This document shows positions 34,794-43,906 of a DNA stretch of 64,000 bases, piece by piece. The position numbers were made by a program, and so were the translations under genes. Where the stretch lies: positions 99,928 to 163,927 of the forward strand of contig NZ_PYMA01000013.1 in assembly GCF_003026495.1 (NCBI RefSeq). The letters run 5' to 3'. Every line of letters starts with the position of its first letter. The first letter of the stretch is position 1. Origin of the DNA: Photobacterium sanctipauli (GTDB lineage: Bacteria; Pseudomonadota; Gammaproteobacteria; Enterobacterales; Vibrionaceae). A model generated the notes under the pieces. The model was not told the origin of the DNA. It ran no database searches and worked only from the letters and a program-made list of their open reading frames with translations.

Positions 34794-35891
34794 TTAACGC
34801 TGCTCTAGCGGGTAAGAGCGGTAGCTCCACATACCGTAGGTGCGCAGTGCATCGCGGTAGATGCCCAGTAGCTCGCCATCGGTAGGGACTTTTAACTCTT
34901 CCAGTGGCTTATCAACGGCTGAAACGGTATCGAAGGTGATCCCTTTCGGACCGGTTTGCCAGCTGGCGATCTCAAACAGGGTTTGGCCGCGGCGTACGTG
35001 GCTTGCCGAGCTGATCAGCGTGGCGTGCTCGATGCCGTGGCGTGCCAGGGCATAGCTGCTGTAAAGGGCATTTTCGACAGTGCTACGGGCATAGTTGTCT
35101 TCGATGATACGATCGCGGTCGATACCTTTTTCAACCAGCCAGTCGGCCATCAGCTTGCCTTCGGTCTTGTGGTTCTTCGGCACGCCGCCGGTCAGTACGA
35201 TCAGCGAATCTGGCGATTGTTTGGCCATTGCCAAGGTCATTTCCAAACGCTCAATCAGGATCTCGTGCATGCTGCCGTCTGGGTTTAGCGCATAGCCAAG
35301 GGTGATGATTGCCGTATTGCCGGTGTACTCTTTGTCTTGCTTGTCTTTTAGCGGTGTCGCGACAACACGGTTTACGGTGTCGAAGATACGCTGAATATCA
35401 TCGGCGCGGCCGGCATTCAGATCTTTTAGCGTCATCATGTGCTTGGTTGATTCCGCTTGGTTGCCCTTGAAGTGTTGCCATACGGCGAGGTAAGCATGGG
35501 CATCCACATCTTGCGGAGCCACTTCAAGCACTTGCTCGAACAGCTCGATAGCGCGGTCGACATTCTTGTTGTAGATCTGGGCGTTGGCCGCCGAAATCAG
35601 CAAGTCGGTACGATACGGCTCAAGCTGGTAGGCTTCCAATAGGCGATTGGTTACCACTTCCATGTTGCTTGGCATTTTGGCCGTAAAGCCGGCATGGGAA
35701 ATACGGGCCGGCGACTTGAATGCCGTTACCGCATCCGCCAGTAGCTGATCGACAACTTGGCGCTTGGAGGTAAATTGGCTGTATTCCGCCGAGGCTTGGA
35801 TGCTCTGTTGCGGTGCTGCGTCTGCTAGCAGGGAAGTGGAGGTTAAGCTAAGTAGGCCGCCGAGGGTAAGGGCGATAATTGTTTTTTTCAT
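34794..35891 (-). CDS. Exported YdcF/DUF218-family protein with TPR-like region
   Basis: Periplasmic protein of 365 residues from the ATG at 35891, which gives a clean signal peptide (KKTIIALTLGGLLSLTSTSLLADA). Residues 80-170 are helical repeats of TPR type (YNKNVDRAIELFEQVLEVAPQDVDAHAYLAVW). Residues 190-350 form a DUF218 domain (AIITLGYALNPDGSMHEILIERLEMTLAMAK, SLIVLTGGVPKN, IIEDNYARSTVENALYSSYAL), the fold of YdcF and SanA, implicated in envelope integrity and nucleotide-like ligand binding. Monocistronic. Exact activity unknown. Confidence 0.83.
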   Translation of the reverse strand: MKKTIIALTLGGLLSLTSTSLLADAAPQQSIQASAEYSQFTSKRQVVDQLLADAVTAFKSPARISHAGFTAKMPSNMEVVTNRLLEAYQLEPYRTDLLISAANAQIYNKNVDRAIELFEQVLEVAPQDVDAHAYLAVWQHFKGNQAESTKHMMTLKDLNAGRADDIQRIFDTVNRVVATPLKDKQDKEYTGNTAIITLGYALNPDGSMHEILIERLEMTLAMAKQSPDSLIVLTGGVPKNHKTEGKLMADWLVEKGIDRDRIIEDNYARSTVENALYSSYALARHGIEHATLISSASHVRRGQTLFEIASWQTGPKGITFDTVSAVDKPLEELKVPTDGELLGIYRDALRTYGMWSYRSYPLEQR

Positions 35892-36156
35892 ATTGGTAGA
35901 CCGTCGTATAGGATCACAATTCATCTGTACTATAAATAAATCACCAATATATTTTTGTGAGCTAACATTCGATTTTTTATGCTTATTTATAAGTACTTAG
36001 ATTACTTGTTAGCTTGCTCCCATTCTCCAAGCGCATAGTTCGAGCCGATTATCTCGGCTGACTTTTCGTTTTATTTTCGTCTTTCCTAACCCACTGCCGT
36101 CTTATAGGTACAAAACGCATTGAATGGCGTTATTCGATAAAGATAAGGCGATAGTG

Positions 36157-36849
36157 ATGATCAAGATTGTTAGCTTCAAAATTTGTCCGTTTGTCCAACG
36201 TGTCACCGCGCGCTTAGCGGCGCAGAATATCCCGTATGAGATTGAGTACATCAGTCTTAAAGACAAGCCGCAGTGGTTTTTGGATATTTCACCCAATGGT
36301 CAGGTCCCTTTGCTGATCACAGAATCGGGCACGGCCTTGTTCGAATCGGATGCGATCATTGAGTACCTTGACGAGGTATACCCAATGTTGGAATCGGACG
36401 TGACACCGGAGCAACGTGCCCTTGATCGCGCTTGGAGCTACCTAGGTTCCAAACATTATTTGGTGCAGTGCAGCACCATGCGCAGTGCAGATGAAGCAAC
36501 GCTAACCGAGCGTCGCGAGAAGTTGGCGAAAGCCTTTGCCAAGGCAGAAGCGGCACTGGGCGACGGGCCTTTCTTCAAGGGTGAGGCGCTAAGCAATGTT
36601 GATATTGCATGGCTACCTTTGCTGCACCGCGCGGCCATCATTAAGGCGCACACTTGCCAAGACTTGCTGGAAGGTTTTCCGAAAGTGCAGCAGTGGCAAG
36701 CCGCCATGATGGCAACGGGGCTTGCCGAAAAATCGGTCGCAGAAGATTTCGAGGAAGCCTTCACTGGTTTCTACCTCTCGGAGCAAACCTACCTAGGGCA
36801 GAACAAGTGCTGCGATGATGCCAAGGCATGCGAAGTCGGCTGTTGCTAA
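36157..36849 (+). CDS. Glutathione S-transferase family protein with cysteine-rich tail
   Basis: 230-residue protein with an N-terminal thioredoxin-like domain bearing the Cys active site C10 (ICPFVQRV), the cis-proline region NGQVPLLI and FESDAIIEYLDE for glutathione binding. The C-terminal helical domain is of normal length. The CPF motif suggests thiol-transfer or dehalogenase-like activity rather than classic Tyr/Ser conjugation. Unusual is the end, NKCCDDAKACEVGCC, with five cysteines in 13 residues, which could bind a metal. The ATG at 36157 is preferred; 36124 is possible. Single gene with no operon partner. Confidence 0.86.
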   Translation: MIKIVSFKICPFVQRVTARLAAQNIPYEIEYISLKDKPQWFLDISPNGQVPLLITESGTALFESDAIIEYLDEVYPMLESDVTPEQRALDRAWSYLGSKHYLVQCSTMRSADEATLTERREKLAKAFAKAEAALGDGPFFKGEALSNVDIAWLPLLHRAAIIKAHTCQDLLEGFPKVQQWQAAMMATGLAEKSVAEDFEEAFTGFYLSEQTYLGQNKCCDDAKACEVGCC

Positions 36850-37042
36850 GTCATGCTGGTGGTGGGGCTAGGTGGCTGGAAATAAAGGCATGCCTTTTTA
36901 TGGTGTGGAATAGTCATCGCTAGCCCCGAACCGGTTCTTCCCCTTGTTCGCTGTTGGTCATGGGATTGAGGTTGCTGACAATAAGGGGAAGTTAGATGGG
37001 GTTAGTTCGAAGGTATTGGGTATTGAAGGGGATTGATGGATT

Positions 37043-37067
37043 CCCCTCCCTAGAATAAGGGGAGGGG
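37043..37067. other. GC-rich hairpin in the gap after the enolase-family gene
   Basis: CCCCTCCC / GGGAGGGG arms around a 9-base AT loop. It sits 43 bp past the stop of the enolase-superfamily gene on the minus strand. No T-run; possibly an mRNA 3'-end stabiliser or weak terminator. Confidence 0.4.
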
Positions 37068-37109
37068 GTCCAAGACTATGTCCGGTTTTTACATTGGTGC
37101 ATAAGCTGC

Positions 37110-38228
37110 TTAGTCGATGCGGTACTTGGCAATGATTTCTTCGTCCAGCTCGATACCCAAGCCCGGCGCATCAGAGACTGTCACATAACCGTTGTCGAAC
37201 TGAAGCTGGTTCTTCACCAACGAGGTGAACAGCGGGCTGGTGCTCTGGGAGAACTCCATCAAGGTGCCGTGCTCGCAAGCAGCCAGGAAGTGGACCGATG
37301 CCGCCAGCAAAATACCGGTGCTGAAGCCGTGCGGGATCAGCTGGGTACCGTGTAGCTGCGCCATGTCGTAGATCTTCTTCATTTCGGTGATACCACCACA
37401 GCGGGTGATATCAGGCTGCACGATATCGGCGTTTGACTTGGTAATAAACTCTTGGAACTCGTAGCGGGTAGTCAGTGATTCACCGCCTGCGATTTTCTGC
37501 GAAACCTGCTGGGTTAGCTTGTTGTAGCTGTTTAGGCTATCGGCCAGTACCGGCTCTTCAATCCAGTTCAGGTTAAATGCTTCCAGGCGTTTTGCCATCA
37601 TTGCCGAGTGGCCACAAGTGTGCCATTTCGACGCAAGGTCGATTTGGACTTCCACTTCCGGGCCAACCGCTTCGCGTACTGCCTTAACGATTTGGTAGTC
37701 GGTTTCCGGATCGTCACCGAATACGCCACCGCCGAACTTGATGCTGGTAAAGCCTTGGTCGATCAATGCTTTGGCAATACCGCGGTTGTCTTCAGGGTTG
37801 TCTGCCGGAATGAAGGTACCGTAGCAGCGGATGTTGTCGCGGTATTTACCGCCAAGCAGGGTGTGAACAGGCACACCGTAGAACTGGCCGGCAATGTCCC
37901 ACAGCGCGATATCAATGGCACTGATAGCGTGGATACCCGCGCCGCGACGGCCCATGTAGTTTGAAGCCCAGTACATTTTGTTCCACAGGCGCTCGATTTC
38001 CAGTGGGTTTTCACCAATGAGCAAGCGTTTTAGGCCGTTGCAGTAGAAGTTGGTTTGCGGCGCTTCGATACACGCCTTCACCATTGCCGGGCTGGTGTCC
38101 GACTCACCAATCCCCACGATGCCCTTGTCGGTGTGGACTTTAACCACCACCGCATCTTCGCCCCATTCACAATCGGCATCTAGTGCAGGTACACGTAGGG
38201 TGATCACTTCAATATCAGTAATTTTCAT
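37110..38228 (-). CDS. Enolase-superfamily sugar-acid dehydratase (mandelate racemase subgroup)
   Basis: 372-residue barrel enzyme with complete canonical residues: K164 (SIKFGGG), metal ligands D197 (QIDLASKW), E224 (WIEEPV) and E250 (AGGES), and a D273/H300 dyad (QPDITRCGG; IPHGFSTGI). Such a set supports proton abstraction next to a carboxylate, and most relatives with the His-Asp dyad dehydrate C5-C6 sugar acids. It is the last gene of an operon with an EamA transporter and split UxaA-type dehydratase. A sugar-acid substrate is strongly suggested, but which one cannot be read. Confidence 0.87.
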   Translation of the reverse strand: MKITDIEVITLRVPALDADCEWGEDAVVVKVHTDKGIVGIGESDTSPAMVKACIEAPQTNFYCNGLKRLLIGENPLEIERLWNKMYWASNYMGRRGAGIHAISAIDIALWDIAGQFYGVPVHTLLGGKYRDNIRCYGTFIPADNPEDNRGIAKALIDQGFTSIKFGGGVFGDDPETDYQIVKAVREAVGPEVEVQIDLASKWHTCGHSAMMAKRLEAFNLNWIEEPVLADSLNSYNKLTQQVSQKIAGGESLTTRYEFQEFITKSNADIVQPDITRCGGITEMKKIYDMAQLHGTQLIPHGFSTGILLAASVHFLAACEHGTLMEFSQSTSPLFTSLVKNQLQFDNGYVTVSDAPGLGIELDEEIIAKYRID

Positions 38229-38308
38229 TGTTCATTTTTCCTAGCAATATTGGGTTTATTTCTGTTTGGTTTTTAATTCAGCATAAAACAGCGGCAGCAC
38301 TTCGCCCT

Positions 38309-38329
38309 CCCGGCTTGCTGGCAAGCGGG
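38309..38329. repeat. Intra-operon hairpin between EamA and enolase-family genes
   Basis: CCCGGCTTGC / GCAAGCGGG imperfect stem with a 2-base loop inside the 176-bp gap. REP-like in form; may attenuate or stabilise one side of the operon mRNA. Confidence 0.4.
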
Positions 38330-38404
38330 CAATAAACATAAAATTGTGGAGCGTTTATTTTGTCGGTGAAGCCACTGTTGGTTAAGGTTGTTGGCTAAAG
38401 AGGC

Positions 38405-39346
38405 TTAGGCCGCTTCTTTTTCCGGTGACGAGGCCAGCCCAAGCTTGCGCTTGATGACGTTGATGTCCATGTCGAACAAGATCAGTGCACCGATAACCAG
38501 TACCAAACCAATGATTTTCTGCATGGTGACGGCTTCATCCAATAGGAAGATAGACAGAACGAACGCCGATAGCGGGATCAGGTTTTGCACCATGTTGGCA
38601 CGGGTAACACCGGTCAGTACCAGCGACTTGAAGTACATCACGTACGCCAAGCCAGAGCACACCAAACCCAGCATCAGTACGCTGAACAGGTTCATGCCGC
38701 TTGCGAATACGATGCTCATTTCAGTTAGATCCGAGCCTTTGAACGCAGCAAGGATAACCAGCGAGATGGTTGCAAACAGGAACTGGTAAAGCATGGTTGA
38801 TAGGCCGTCGTAGCGGTCGGCAAAGTTCTTGTTGATAAAGCAAGAAACGATGAAGCCCATCACACCGATAACCATGTACATATGGCCGATGTTAAGGCCG
38901 GAGTATTGGTTGGTTGGATCGAACGCAATGAAGAAGGCGCCCACGAAGCTGATCATAACCGCAATGGTTTGGATAAGCGTTGGCAACTTGCGGTACAGCG
39001 GGATAGATACCAGCACGGTGAAGATAGGGATCATACCGTTGATAACACCCACTTCCGATGCCGAAATGTAGTTCAATGCCAGTAGCGAGGTATAGAAGAA
39101 CATCGCCTGGGCGGCAATGCCCGAGATCGCCATTAGCGGGATGTCTTTCACCTGCAGCCATTTGCGGTCTTTGGTGAAAAAGAAGAACACAATTCCCAAG
39201 CCGAGGGTGGCCAGGCTGTAGCGGGCAATAGCAAATACCACAGGGTCGATTTTACCTGCCAGTACGCCAGAAAATGGGAACGAGGCGCCCCACATGATGG
39301 CGCACATAATCGCGAGGACTAGGCCAGTTTTTTCTTGTTTGTTCAT
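38405..39346 (-). CDS. EamA-family (DMT superfamily) transporter
   Basis: Inner-membrane carrier of 313 residues with ten predicted helices in two EamA repeats (MWGASFPFSGVLAGK early; SVLMLGLVCSGLAYVMYFKS in the second half). The ATG at 39346 follows CGGAG; the longer form to 39364 has no ribosome site. It lies 62 bp downstream of the UxaA-type large subunit on the same strand and upstream of the enolase-family gene. By context it moves the sugar acid or its breakdown product, although DMT carriers are more often exporters. Confidence 0.86.
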   Translation of the reverse strand: MNKQEKTGLVLAIMCAIMWGASFPFSGVLAGKIDPVVFAIARYSLATLGLGIVFFFFTKDRKWLQVKDIPLMAISGIAAQAMFFYTSLLALNYISASEVGVINGMIPIFTVLVSIPLYRKLPTLIQTIAVMISFVGAFFIAFDPTNQYSGLNIGHMYMVIGVMGFIVSCFINKNFADRYDGLSTMLYQFLFATISLVILAAFKGSDLTEMSIVFASGMNLFSVLMLGLVCSGLAYVMYFKSLVLTGVTRANMVQNLIPLSAFVLSIFLLDEAVTMQKIIGLVLVIGALILFDMDINVIKRKLGLASSPEKEAA

Positions 39347-39408
39347 GTCTGATCTCCGCCGCACAGTTTAGTGATGTGCGGCTAAAAAATGAATAGGGTG
39401 GTTGTTAT

Positions 39409-40584
39409 TTACTCAGGGTAGATGTTCAGTACGCGTTCCAGTCGCTGGTCTTTTTGGTAAAGCGAGGCGTACGCAAAGCCAACACCTTCGATGTTGGTTA
39501 GGCCACCATTGGCGACATAGTTGATTTTCTTGACGATTTCGTTCGATACGTTGTCGATGGTATCTGTCGCCTTCATGATGCCGCAGGCATTGATGTCCAT
39601 GTCTTCGGTGATCAGGTGTTCGTTGCCCGATACGCGGATCACCGGGGTGATGGCGTTGTTAAAGCCTGCGCCGCCTGAGGTCCATAAGATCATGTGCGCG
39701 CCCAGAGAGGCGAAGTGCATCGCCGCCGAACCACACAGGTGGGTGGTTTCGGTAAGGTAGAAGCCCGGCTTGGTTGGCTTCTCGCGGTGGAGGTGGTTGA
39801 TACGCAGCACGTCTTGGATCGCACGGGTACAGGTTTTGTGCATCGCGCCGTGGGATTTCTCGTCAATCGTGGTCAGGCCGCCAACGCTGTTGCCGATCGA
39901 CATGGTTTCAACCTCGGTGCCCTCTACGTGCCAGCGGTGCTCTTCTTCTTCAATCAGCTTGCAGATCTTGTCAGCGACGTCGGTGCTGACCGCACGCTCG
40001 CGCAGGATATCTTCACAGCCAATCAGCTCGATAAGCTCGCCCGCCATGCAGGTAGCGCCCATATCGACCATCTTGTCGACGGCGGCACCCACACTAGGGT
40101 TGGAGGCAATGCCAGAGCTGGTATCTGAGCCGCCGCATTTCACGCCGATCACCAACTCGGAAACCGGAACATCAACACACTCGATGCTGTTGGCATGGCC
40201 TTCAAGCTCTTTGCCCAGCGCGATCCCCTCGTTGATGGTGGTGCGGGTTCCTTTTGACTTGATCACCGTCATCGAGTGGGCCGGCAGGCCGGTTTCGCGG
40301 ATCGGTGCTGCCACCAATTCGGGATCAATCGAGCCGCAGCCCATGGCGATCACCAATACGCCAGCCACGTTCGGGTTGATCCCGGTGTGGATCATGGTGT
40401 CGATCATCTCTTCGTTGCCGCCCAGCATACAGGTGTTGTAGTTGGTGACGACGATCGAGCCCTTCACTTCGTTGCTGATATTGCGGGCGATCCCTTCGCA
40501 ACATTCGTCAACCGCGATGATCAGGATGTGGTTGCGGATACCGAACGAGCCGTTTGGGCGCGGATAACCTTTGAATGTGCTCAT
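39409..40584 (-). CDS. UxaA-family dehydratase, catalytic subunit (altronate-dehydratase type)
   Basis: 391-residue protein matching the C-terminal catalytic part of altronate/galactarate dehydratases and SuyB. It begins GYPRPNGSFGIRNHILII and contains YNTCMLGGNEEM, GVKCGGSDTSSGIASNP, TTHLCGSAAMHFASLGAHMI and GNEHLITEDMDINACGI, with the conserved cysteines and metal-site residues. It overlaps the small SAF subunit gene by 4 bp (ATGA), so the two are translationally coupled halves of one enzyme. The reaction would be loss of water from a hydroxy acid such as altronate, galactarate or a shorter relative. Confidence 0.9.
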   Translation of the reverse strand: MSTFKGYPRPNGSFGIRNHILIIAVDECCEGIARNISNEVKGSIVVTNYNTCMLGGNEEMIDTMIHTGINPNVAGVLVIAMGCGSIDPELVAAPIRETGLPAHSMTVIKSKGTRTTINEGIALGKELEGHANSIECVDVPVSELVIGVKCGGSDTSSGIASNPSVGAAVDKMVDMGATCMAGELIELIGCEDILRERAVSTDVADKICKLIEEEEHRWHVEGTEVETMSIGNSVGGLTTIDEKSHGAMHKTCTRAIQDVLRINHLHREKPTKPGFYLTETTHLCGSAAMHFASLGAHMILWTSGGAGFNNAITPVIRVSGNEHLITEDMDINACGIMKATDTIDNVSNEIVKKINYVANGGLTNIEGVGFAYASLYQKDQRLERVLNIYPE

Positions 40585-40913
40585 TGTTCAATCTCCATTT
40601 CTTTGATGATCAGCTCGATGATGTTGTCTGGAATATCTAGGCGGATGCTGCGCACGTTCTGGACGTGAACCAGCTGGCCAAGCTCGATATCGCAGATCGC
40701 CTTGCCGATGGTGAAACCCGACTTCAGTACCTCTTGGCCATTTTCGATGTGGCACATGGCCACCTTGTTACCAAAAGGGATGTTCTGCAGTGCGGTGACC
40801 GTTGCAATGGTCTGGTTTTCTGTGGAGATGATTTCTACCTCTTCGCCCTTGCGCAAATTTCCCAAAAGCGTCGCCACGTTGTCAGCTTCGGAAAGCTGGA
40901 TCGCTTTAATCAT
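40581..40913 (-). CDS. UxaA-family dehydratase, small SAF-domain subunit
   Basis: 110-residue SAF-domain protein starting at ATG 40913 (MIKAIQLSEADNVATLLGNL). It has IPFGNKVAMCHIENGQEVLKSGFTIG, the signature of the N-terminal domain of altronate and galactarate dehydratases. In E. coli GarD and UxaA this domain is fused to the catalytic part; here it is a separate gene whose end overlaps the next start. It is the first gene of the operon and reads away from the GntR gene. Confidence 0.88.
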   Translation of the reverse strand: MIKAIQLSEADNVATLLGNLRKGEEVEIISTENQTIATVTALQNIPFGNKVAMCHIENGQEVLKSGFTIGKAICDIELGQLVHVQNVRSIRLDIPDNIIELIIKEMEIEQ

Positions 40914-40930
40914 TTTTCGATCTCTTGTAT

Positions 40931-40943
40931 ATTGTCGGACAAT
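40931..40943. promoter_or_regulatory. Operator-like palindrome, copy 1 of the GntR regulon motif
   Basis: ATTGTCGGACAAT, a perfect 6+1+6 palindrome 17 bp upstream of the SAF-subunit start. It is the best copy of a motif found four times between 40.9 and 45.3 kb. Confidence 0.7.
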
Positions 40944-41076
40944 CGACATTTATACAAACGTCGGCGACGAAAGAATTGATGTGGGTCAAGATCTGAGGAG
41001 GTAATTGCGGCGGATTAATGCAAACTGTGACGAAGGATAGATATTTAGTTGTTTGCGGTCGGTTGATCATCGTAAG

Positions 41077-41089
41077 ATTGTTCGACAGA
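41077..41089. promoter_or_regulatory. Operator-like site, copy 2 (in front of the GntR gene)
   Basis: ATTGTTCGACAGA shares ATTGT-N2-GACA with copy 1 and lies 28 bp upstream of the regulator's start codon, fitting autoregulation. Confidence 0.55.
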
Positions 41090-41116
41090 AACCCCATGTG
41101 AAAACAAGTAAACAGA

Positions 41117-41779
41117 ATGAAGTTCAATAAGCAGAGCCTCGAAGAGCAAGTGACCGATTATCTCCGTGAAAAAATCATTAGCGGCGAGATTGGACAAGGC
41201 GAAAAAATCATCGAAAGCACCATGGCTAAAGAGCTCGACCTGTCGCGCAGCACCATCAGAATGGCGCTTAACTCGTTGTCACATGAAGGCTTGGTGGTGT
41301 CGAAACCCTATGCCGGTTGGCATGTGATTTCCCTTAACGAAGATGACTTGTGGGAGTTGTATAACCTGCGGGTTGCATTGGAAAGCCAATCCGCTGCCAT
41401 GGCGGCCGAAAAAGCCAGCGATGAAGACAAGCAAGAGCTGCAAACTATTTTGGATGACTACCTGAAATTGTGTGAGCAGAGCCCTGCCGACTTGCAGGCA
41501 ATCACCGAAGCTGACTTCATCCTTCATAACAAGATTGTTGAGGCGAGCAACAGCAAGCGGATGGAGAAAATCTATAGCCAGATTGCTAACCAGCTGAAAA
41601 CCTACCTTTGCATGACCCACTACGACTACGATATGTCGCAAAGTGGTTTGAGCCACAAGCCGATTGTCGATGCGATTATTAACGGCGAGCCGGAAATCGC
41701 CCGTGCTGAAGCCAAGGCCAATATCACTTCGTTTACCGATTTGTGCGCCTTGTTGAAAAATGGCAAGGAAGGGGCGTAA
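41117..41779 (+). CDS. GntR-family regulator, FCD type, of the sugar-acid genes
   Basis: 220-residue transcription factor. The winged helix (about 8-68) contains ESTMAKELDLSRSTIRMALNSLSHEGLV; the FCD domain (about 78-210) includes ITEADFILHNKIVEASNSKRM and the late HKPIVDAIINGEPEIARAEA, with the Asp and His positions that bind a metal in this family. Divergent from the UxaA-type operon. Shared ATTGT-N2-GAC sites suggest that it also controls the reductase at 43907 and the SDR at 45338. The effector is probably a sugar acid. Confidence 0.9.
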   Translation: MKFNKQSLEEQVTDYLREKIISGEIGQGEKIIESTMAKELDLSRSTIRMALNSLSHEGLVVSKPYAGWHVISLNEDDLWELYNLRVALESQSAAMAAEKASDEDKQELQTILDDYLKLCEQSPADLQAITEADFILHNKIVEASNSKRMEKIYSQIANQLKTYLCMTHYDYDMSQSGLSHKPIVDAIINGEPEIARAEAKANITSFTDLCALLKNGKEGA

Positions 41780-41895
41780 ATCGCATAAGGGCATAGCATA
41801 GTAAGGGGCACACCGACATGGCGTTGCCCCTTTTATTTTGGCTATTGAGTTTTAGTAAGTTGCCATACCGTGAGCGTCGCATTAAGGAGGATGCC

Positions 41896-42831
41896 ATGCG
41901 CCAAGTAAGTCCAAAACTACAACCCTGGTTGAACACCTTTAATGAGCAAGTGGCCCTATTGGTTGAAGATGGCTTCAAGCCTACCGCGACCAATGCGCGT
42001 GAGGGACTGGCCAATTTAACCCAGGGACTGGTCACCGATATCCCTGCGGTCGCCTGGGTGCAGGATGATCTGGTACTCAGCGACGAGTATGACGTGCCGG
42101 TGCGCATTTACCACCCGGCACCTGCGCAGAGTTTGCCGGTGTTGGTGTTTTACCATGGCGGCGGTCATATAGCGGGCAGTATCACTGTGTATGATCCTAT
42201 CTGCCGTAAATTGGCAAATGCCACCCAGCATATTGTGGTCTCGGTGGACTACCGCTTGGCGCCAGAATGTCCGTACCCTGCCGGGGTTAATGATGCTTGT
42301 AACGTGGTGAAGCATATTTGGCAGACCCTTGATAGTCGCAAGCTGAACTACTTGCCTCGGTTGTCTATCGCAGGCGATTCCGGTGGGGGCGCGCTGGTGG
42401 CCACGGTGAGCCAGAAAGCCCAGTTTGATGATGCGATAACCCTAGCTAAGCAAGTGCTGGTGTACCCAAGCCTTGATTACACCATGGCCTCGGAGTCGAT
42501 GGTGCTCAATGGTACAGGCTACCTAGTGCAGAAAAGTAAAATTGCTTGGTATTTCGACAATTACTTCCAAAATGATGAAGACCGCACACTCGTTTCCCCC
42601 TTATATGGTGACTTTACGCCGCAGCTTCCCGAGACTTTGCTGCTAACGGCGGAGTTCTGCCCGCTGCGGGATGAGGGGATGAATTATTGCAAGCAAGCCA
42701 AGGCTGCCGGTGCCGTGGTTAAGCATATCCACTTTCCCGATATGATCCATGCCTTTTTGAATATGGAAGATTTGGTCAAAGAAGAGTGCGATAAGGTATA
42801 TCGTTATATTGCCGAATTTCTTCAACAATAA
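41896..42831 (+). CDS. Alpha/beta-hydrolase, HSL-type (hydrolase_3) esterase
   Basis: 311-residue esterase from the ATG at 41896, which stands 5 bp after a perfect AAGGAGG; an upstream extension to 41818 lacks one. The oxyanion motif is FYHGGGHIAGS, the nucleophile lies in IAGDSGGGA and the late aspartate and histidine are in ECPLRD and FPDMIHAF. Such enzymes cleave short acyl esters or lactones. It follows the GntR gene on the same strand, so it could open a sugar lactone in this pathway, but that link is only positional. Confidence 0.88.
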   Translation: MRQVSPKLQPWLNTFNEQVALLVEDGFKPTATNAREGLANLTQGLVTDIPAVAWVQDDLVLSDEYDVPVRIYHPAPAQSLPVLVFYHGGGHIAGSITVYDPICRKLANATQHIVVSVDYRLAPECPYPAGVNDACNVVKHIWQTLDSRKLNYLPRLSIAGDSGGGALVATVSQKAQFDDAITLAKQVLVYPSLDYTMASESMVLNGTGYLVQKSKIAWYFDNYFQNDEDRTLVSPLYGDFTPQLPETLLLTAEFCPLRDEGMNYCKQAKAAGAVVKHIHFPDMIHAFLNMEDLVKEECDKVYRYIAEFLQQ

Positions 42832-43073
42832 GAAAGGCATATTCATTATTGCTTTTATTGTTAGCCCTCCAAAGATCAAACCTCCTAGCCTGAATAGGGT
42901 GCCGTCACGATTGCTAGTGTGGCGGCTCATTTACTGCTGAACCTAAAGCTGGCATTGGTAGAGGTGCCCAATTATGGAAAATAGTGTCCATAATGATTGG
43001 TGATTTTTGCCATTTATCTTGTACCATGAATACTGCATTCTTGCCCCATCAAATCAAGACAGGGTCAACGACA

Positions 43074-43775
43074 GTGAAAGATCAAAATCAAAGCCAAGCT
43101 ATTCAGAACCAAATTATTGATGCTTTCGAGCTACGCCACGCGACCAAAGTATTCAATCCTGATGCGAAGATCAGCGAAGATGAATTCAACACTATTTTGG
43201 AAGCCGCGCGTTTGTCACCAAGTTCGTTTGGTTTTGAACCTTGGCAAATCATGGTTGTGCAATCACCAGAGAAACGCGAACTTTTCCGCGAGTTCACTTG
43301 GGGTGCGAACGGGGCATTCAATGGCACGGCTGGCCAGCTGGGTACCGCAAGCCACTTTGTGATCCTGCTGGCGCACACGGATGCGACCATGAAGCACAAT
43401 TCTGACTACCAGCAGACCTTCATGAAGGAAGTGAAGCAGCTGCCGGAAGATGTGATTGGCTTTATCAACCAAGCATTCCAGAAGTTCCAAGAACACGACT
43501 TCAAAATCGAAGGTGAGCAGATCACCGAATGGTCGGCACGCCAGTCTTACATTGCCATGGGCAATATGATGACTGCCGCCGCCCTGATGGGTATCGACTC
43601 TTGCCCAATCGAAGGCTTTGAGATCGACAAGACCATGGCGGTACTGCAAGAGCACTTTGGTGTTGATCCGAAAAACTACAAGCCTGCGGCGATGGTAGCC
43701 TTTGGCTACCGTGCCGACGAGCCACCTTTTGCCAAAACCCGTCGCGAGATGGCGCAAGTGGTGTCTTGGCACTAA
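43074..43775 (+). CDS. NfsB-like NAD(P)H nitroreductase family protein
   Basis: FMN-dependent oxidoreductase. Recognised by DAFELRHATKVFNPD, EAARLSPSSFGFEPWQIMVV and the C-terminal PAAMVAFGYRADE. I chose the GTG at 43074, giving 233 residues and a normal distance to the RHATK motif; ATG 43026 and GTG 42984 are in frame but add an unrelated, cysteine-containing leader. Reduces nitro compounds or quinones in tested relatives; the natural substrate is not known. A strong terminator follows, so it is probably transcribed alone. Confidence 0.85.
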   Translation: MKDQNQSQAIQNQIIDAFELRHATKVFNPDAKISEDEFNTILEAARLSPSSFGFEPWQIMVVQSPEKRELFREFTWGANGAFNGTAGQLGTASHFVILLAHTDATMKHNSDYQQTFMKEVKQLPEDVIGFINQAFQKFQEHDFKIEGEQITEWSARQSYIAMGNMMTAAALMGIDSCPIEGFEIDKTMAVLQEHFGVDPKNYKPAAMVAFGYRADEPPFAKTRREMAQVVSWH

Positions 43776-43811
43776 TTGTTAGGTTACTTGCAGGTAAAAA
43801 CGGGTAAATAA

Positions 43812-43841
43812 AAAGGCGCCACCCCATGGGGTGGCGCCTTT
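43812..43841. terminator. Bidirectional terminator
   Basis: Perfect palindrome AAAGGCGCCACCCC-AT-GGGGTGGCGCCTTT between the nitroreductase and the convergent GarR-like gene. Confidence 0.85.
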
Positions 43842-43906
43842 GTTAGTTTTCATTTCTACTGAAGTACTGTGCCTTTAAGCCACTTTACCCAATAGAGCTG
43901 CTCGAA

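Noticed and set aside
37043..37067. Strong intrinsic terminator after the enolase-family gene
   Set aside because: The stem is good but no T-run follows on either strand, so it is listed only as a hairpin.
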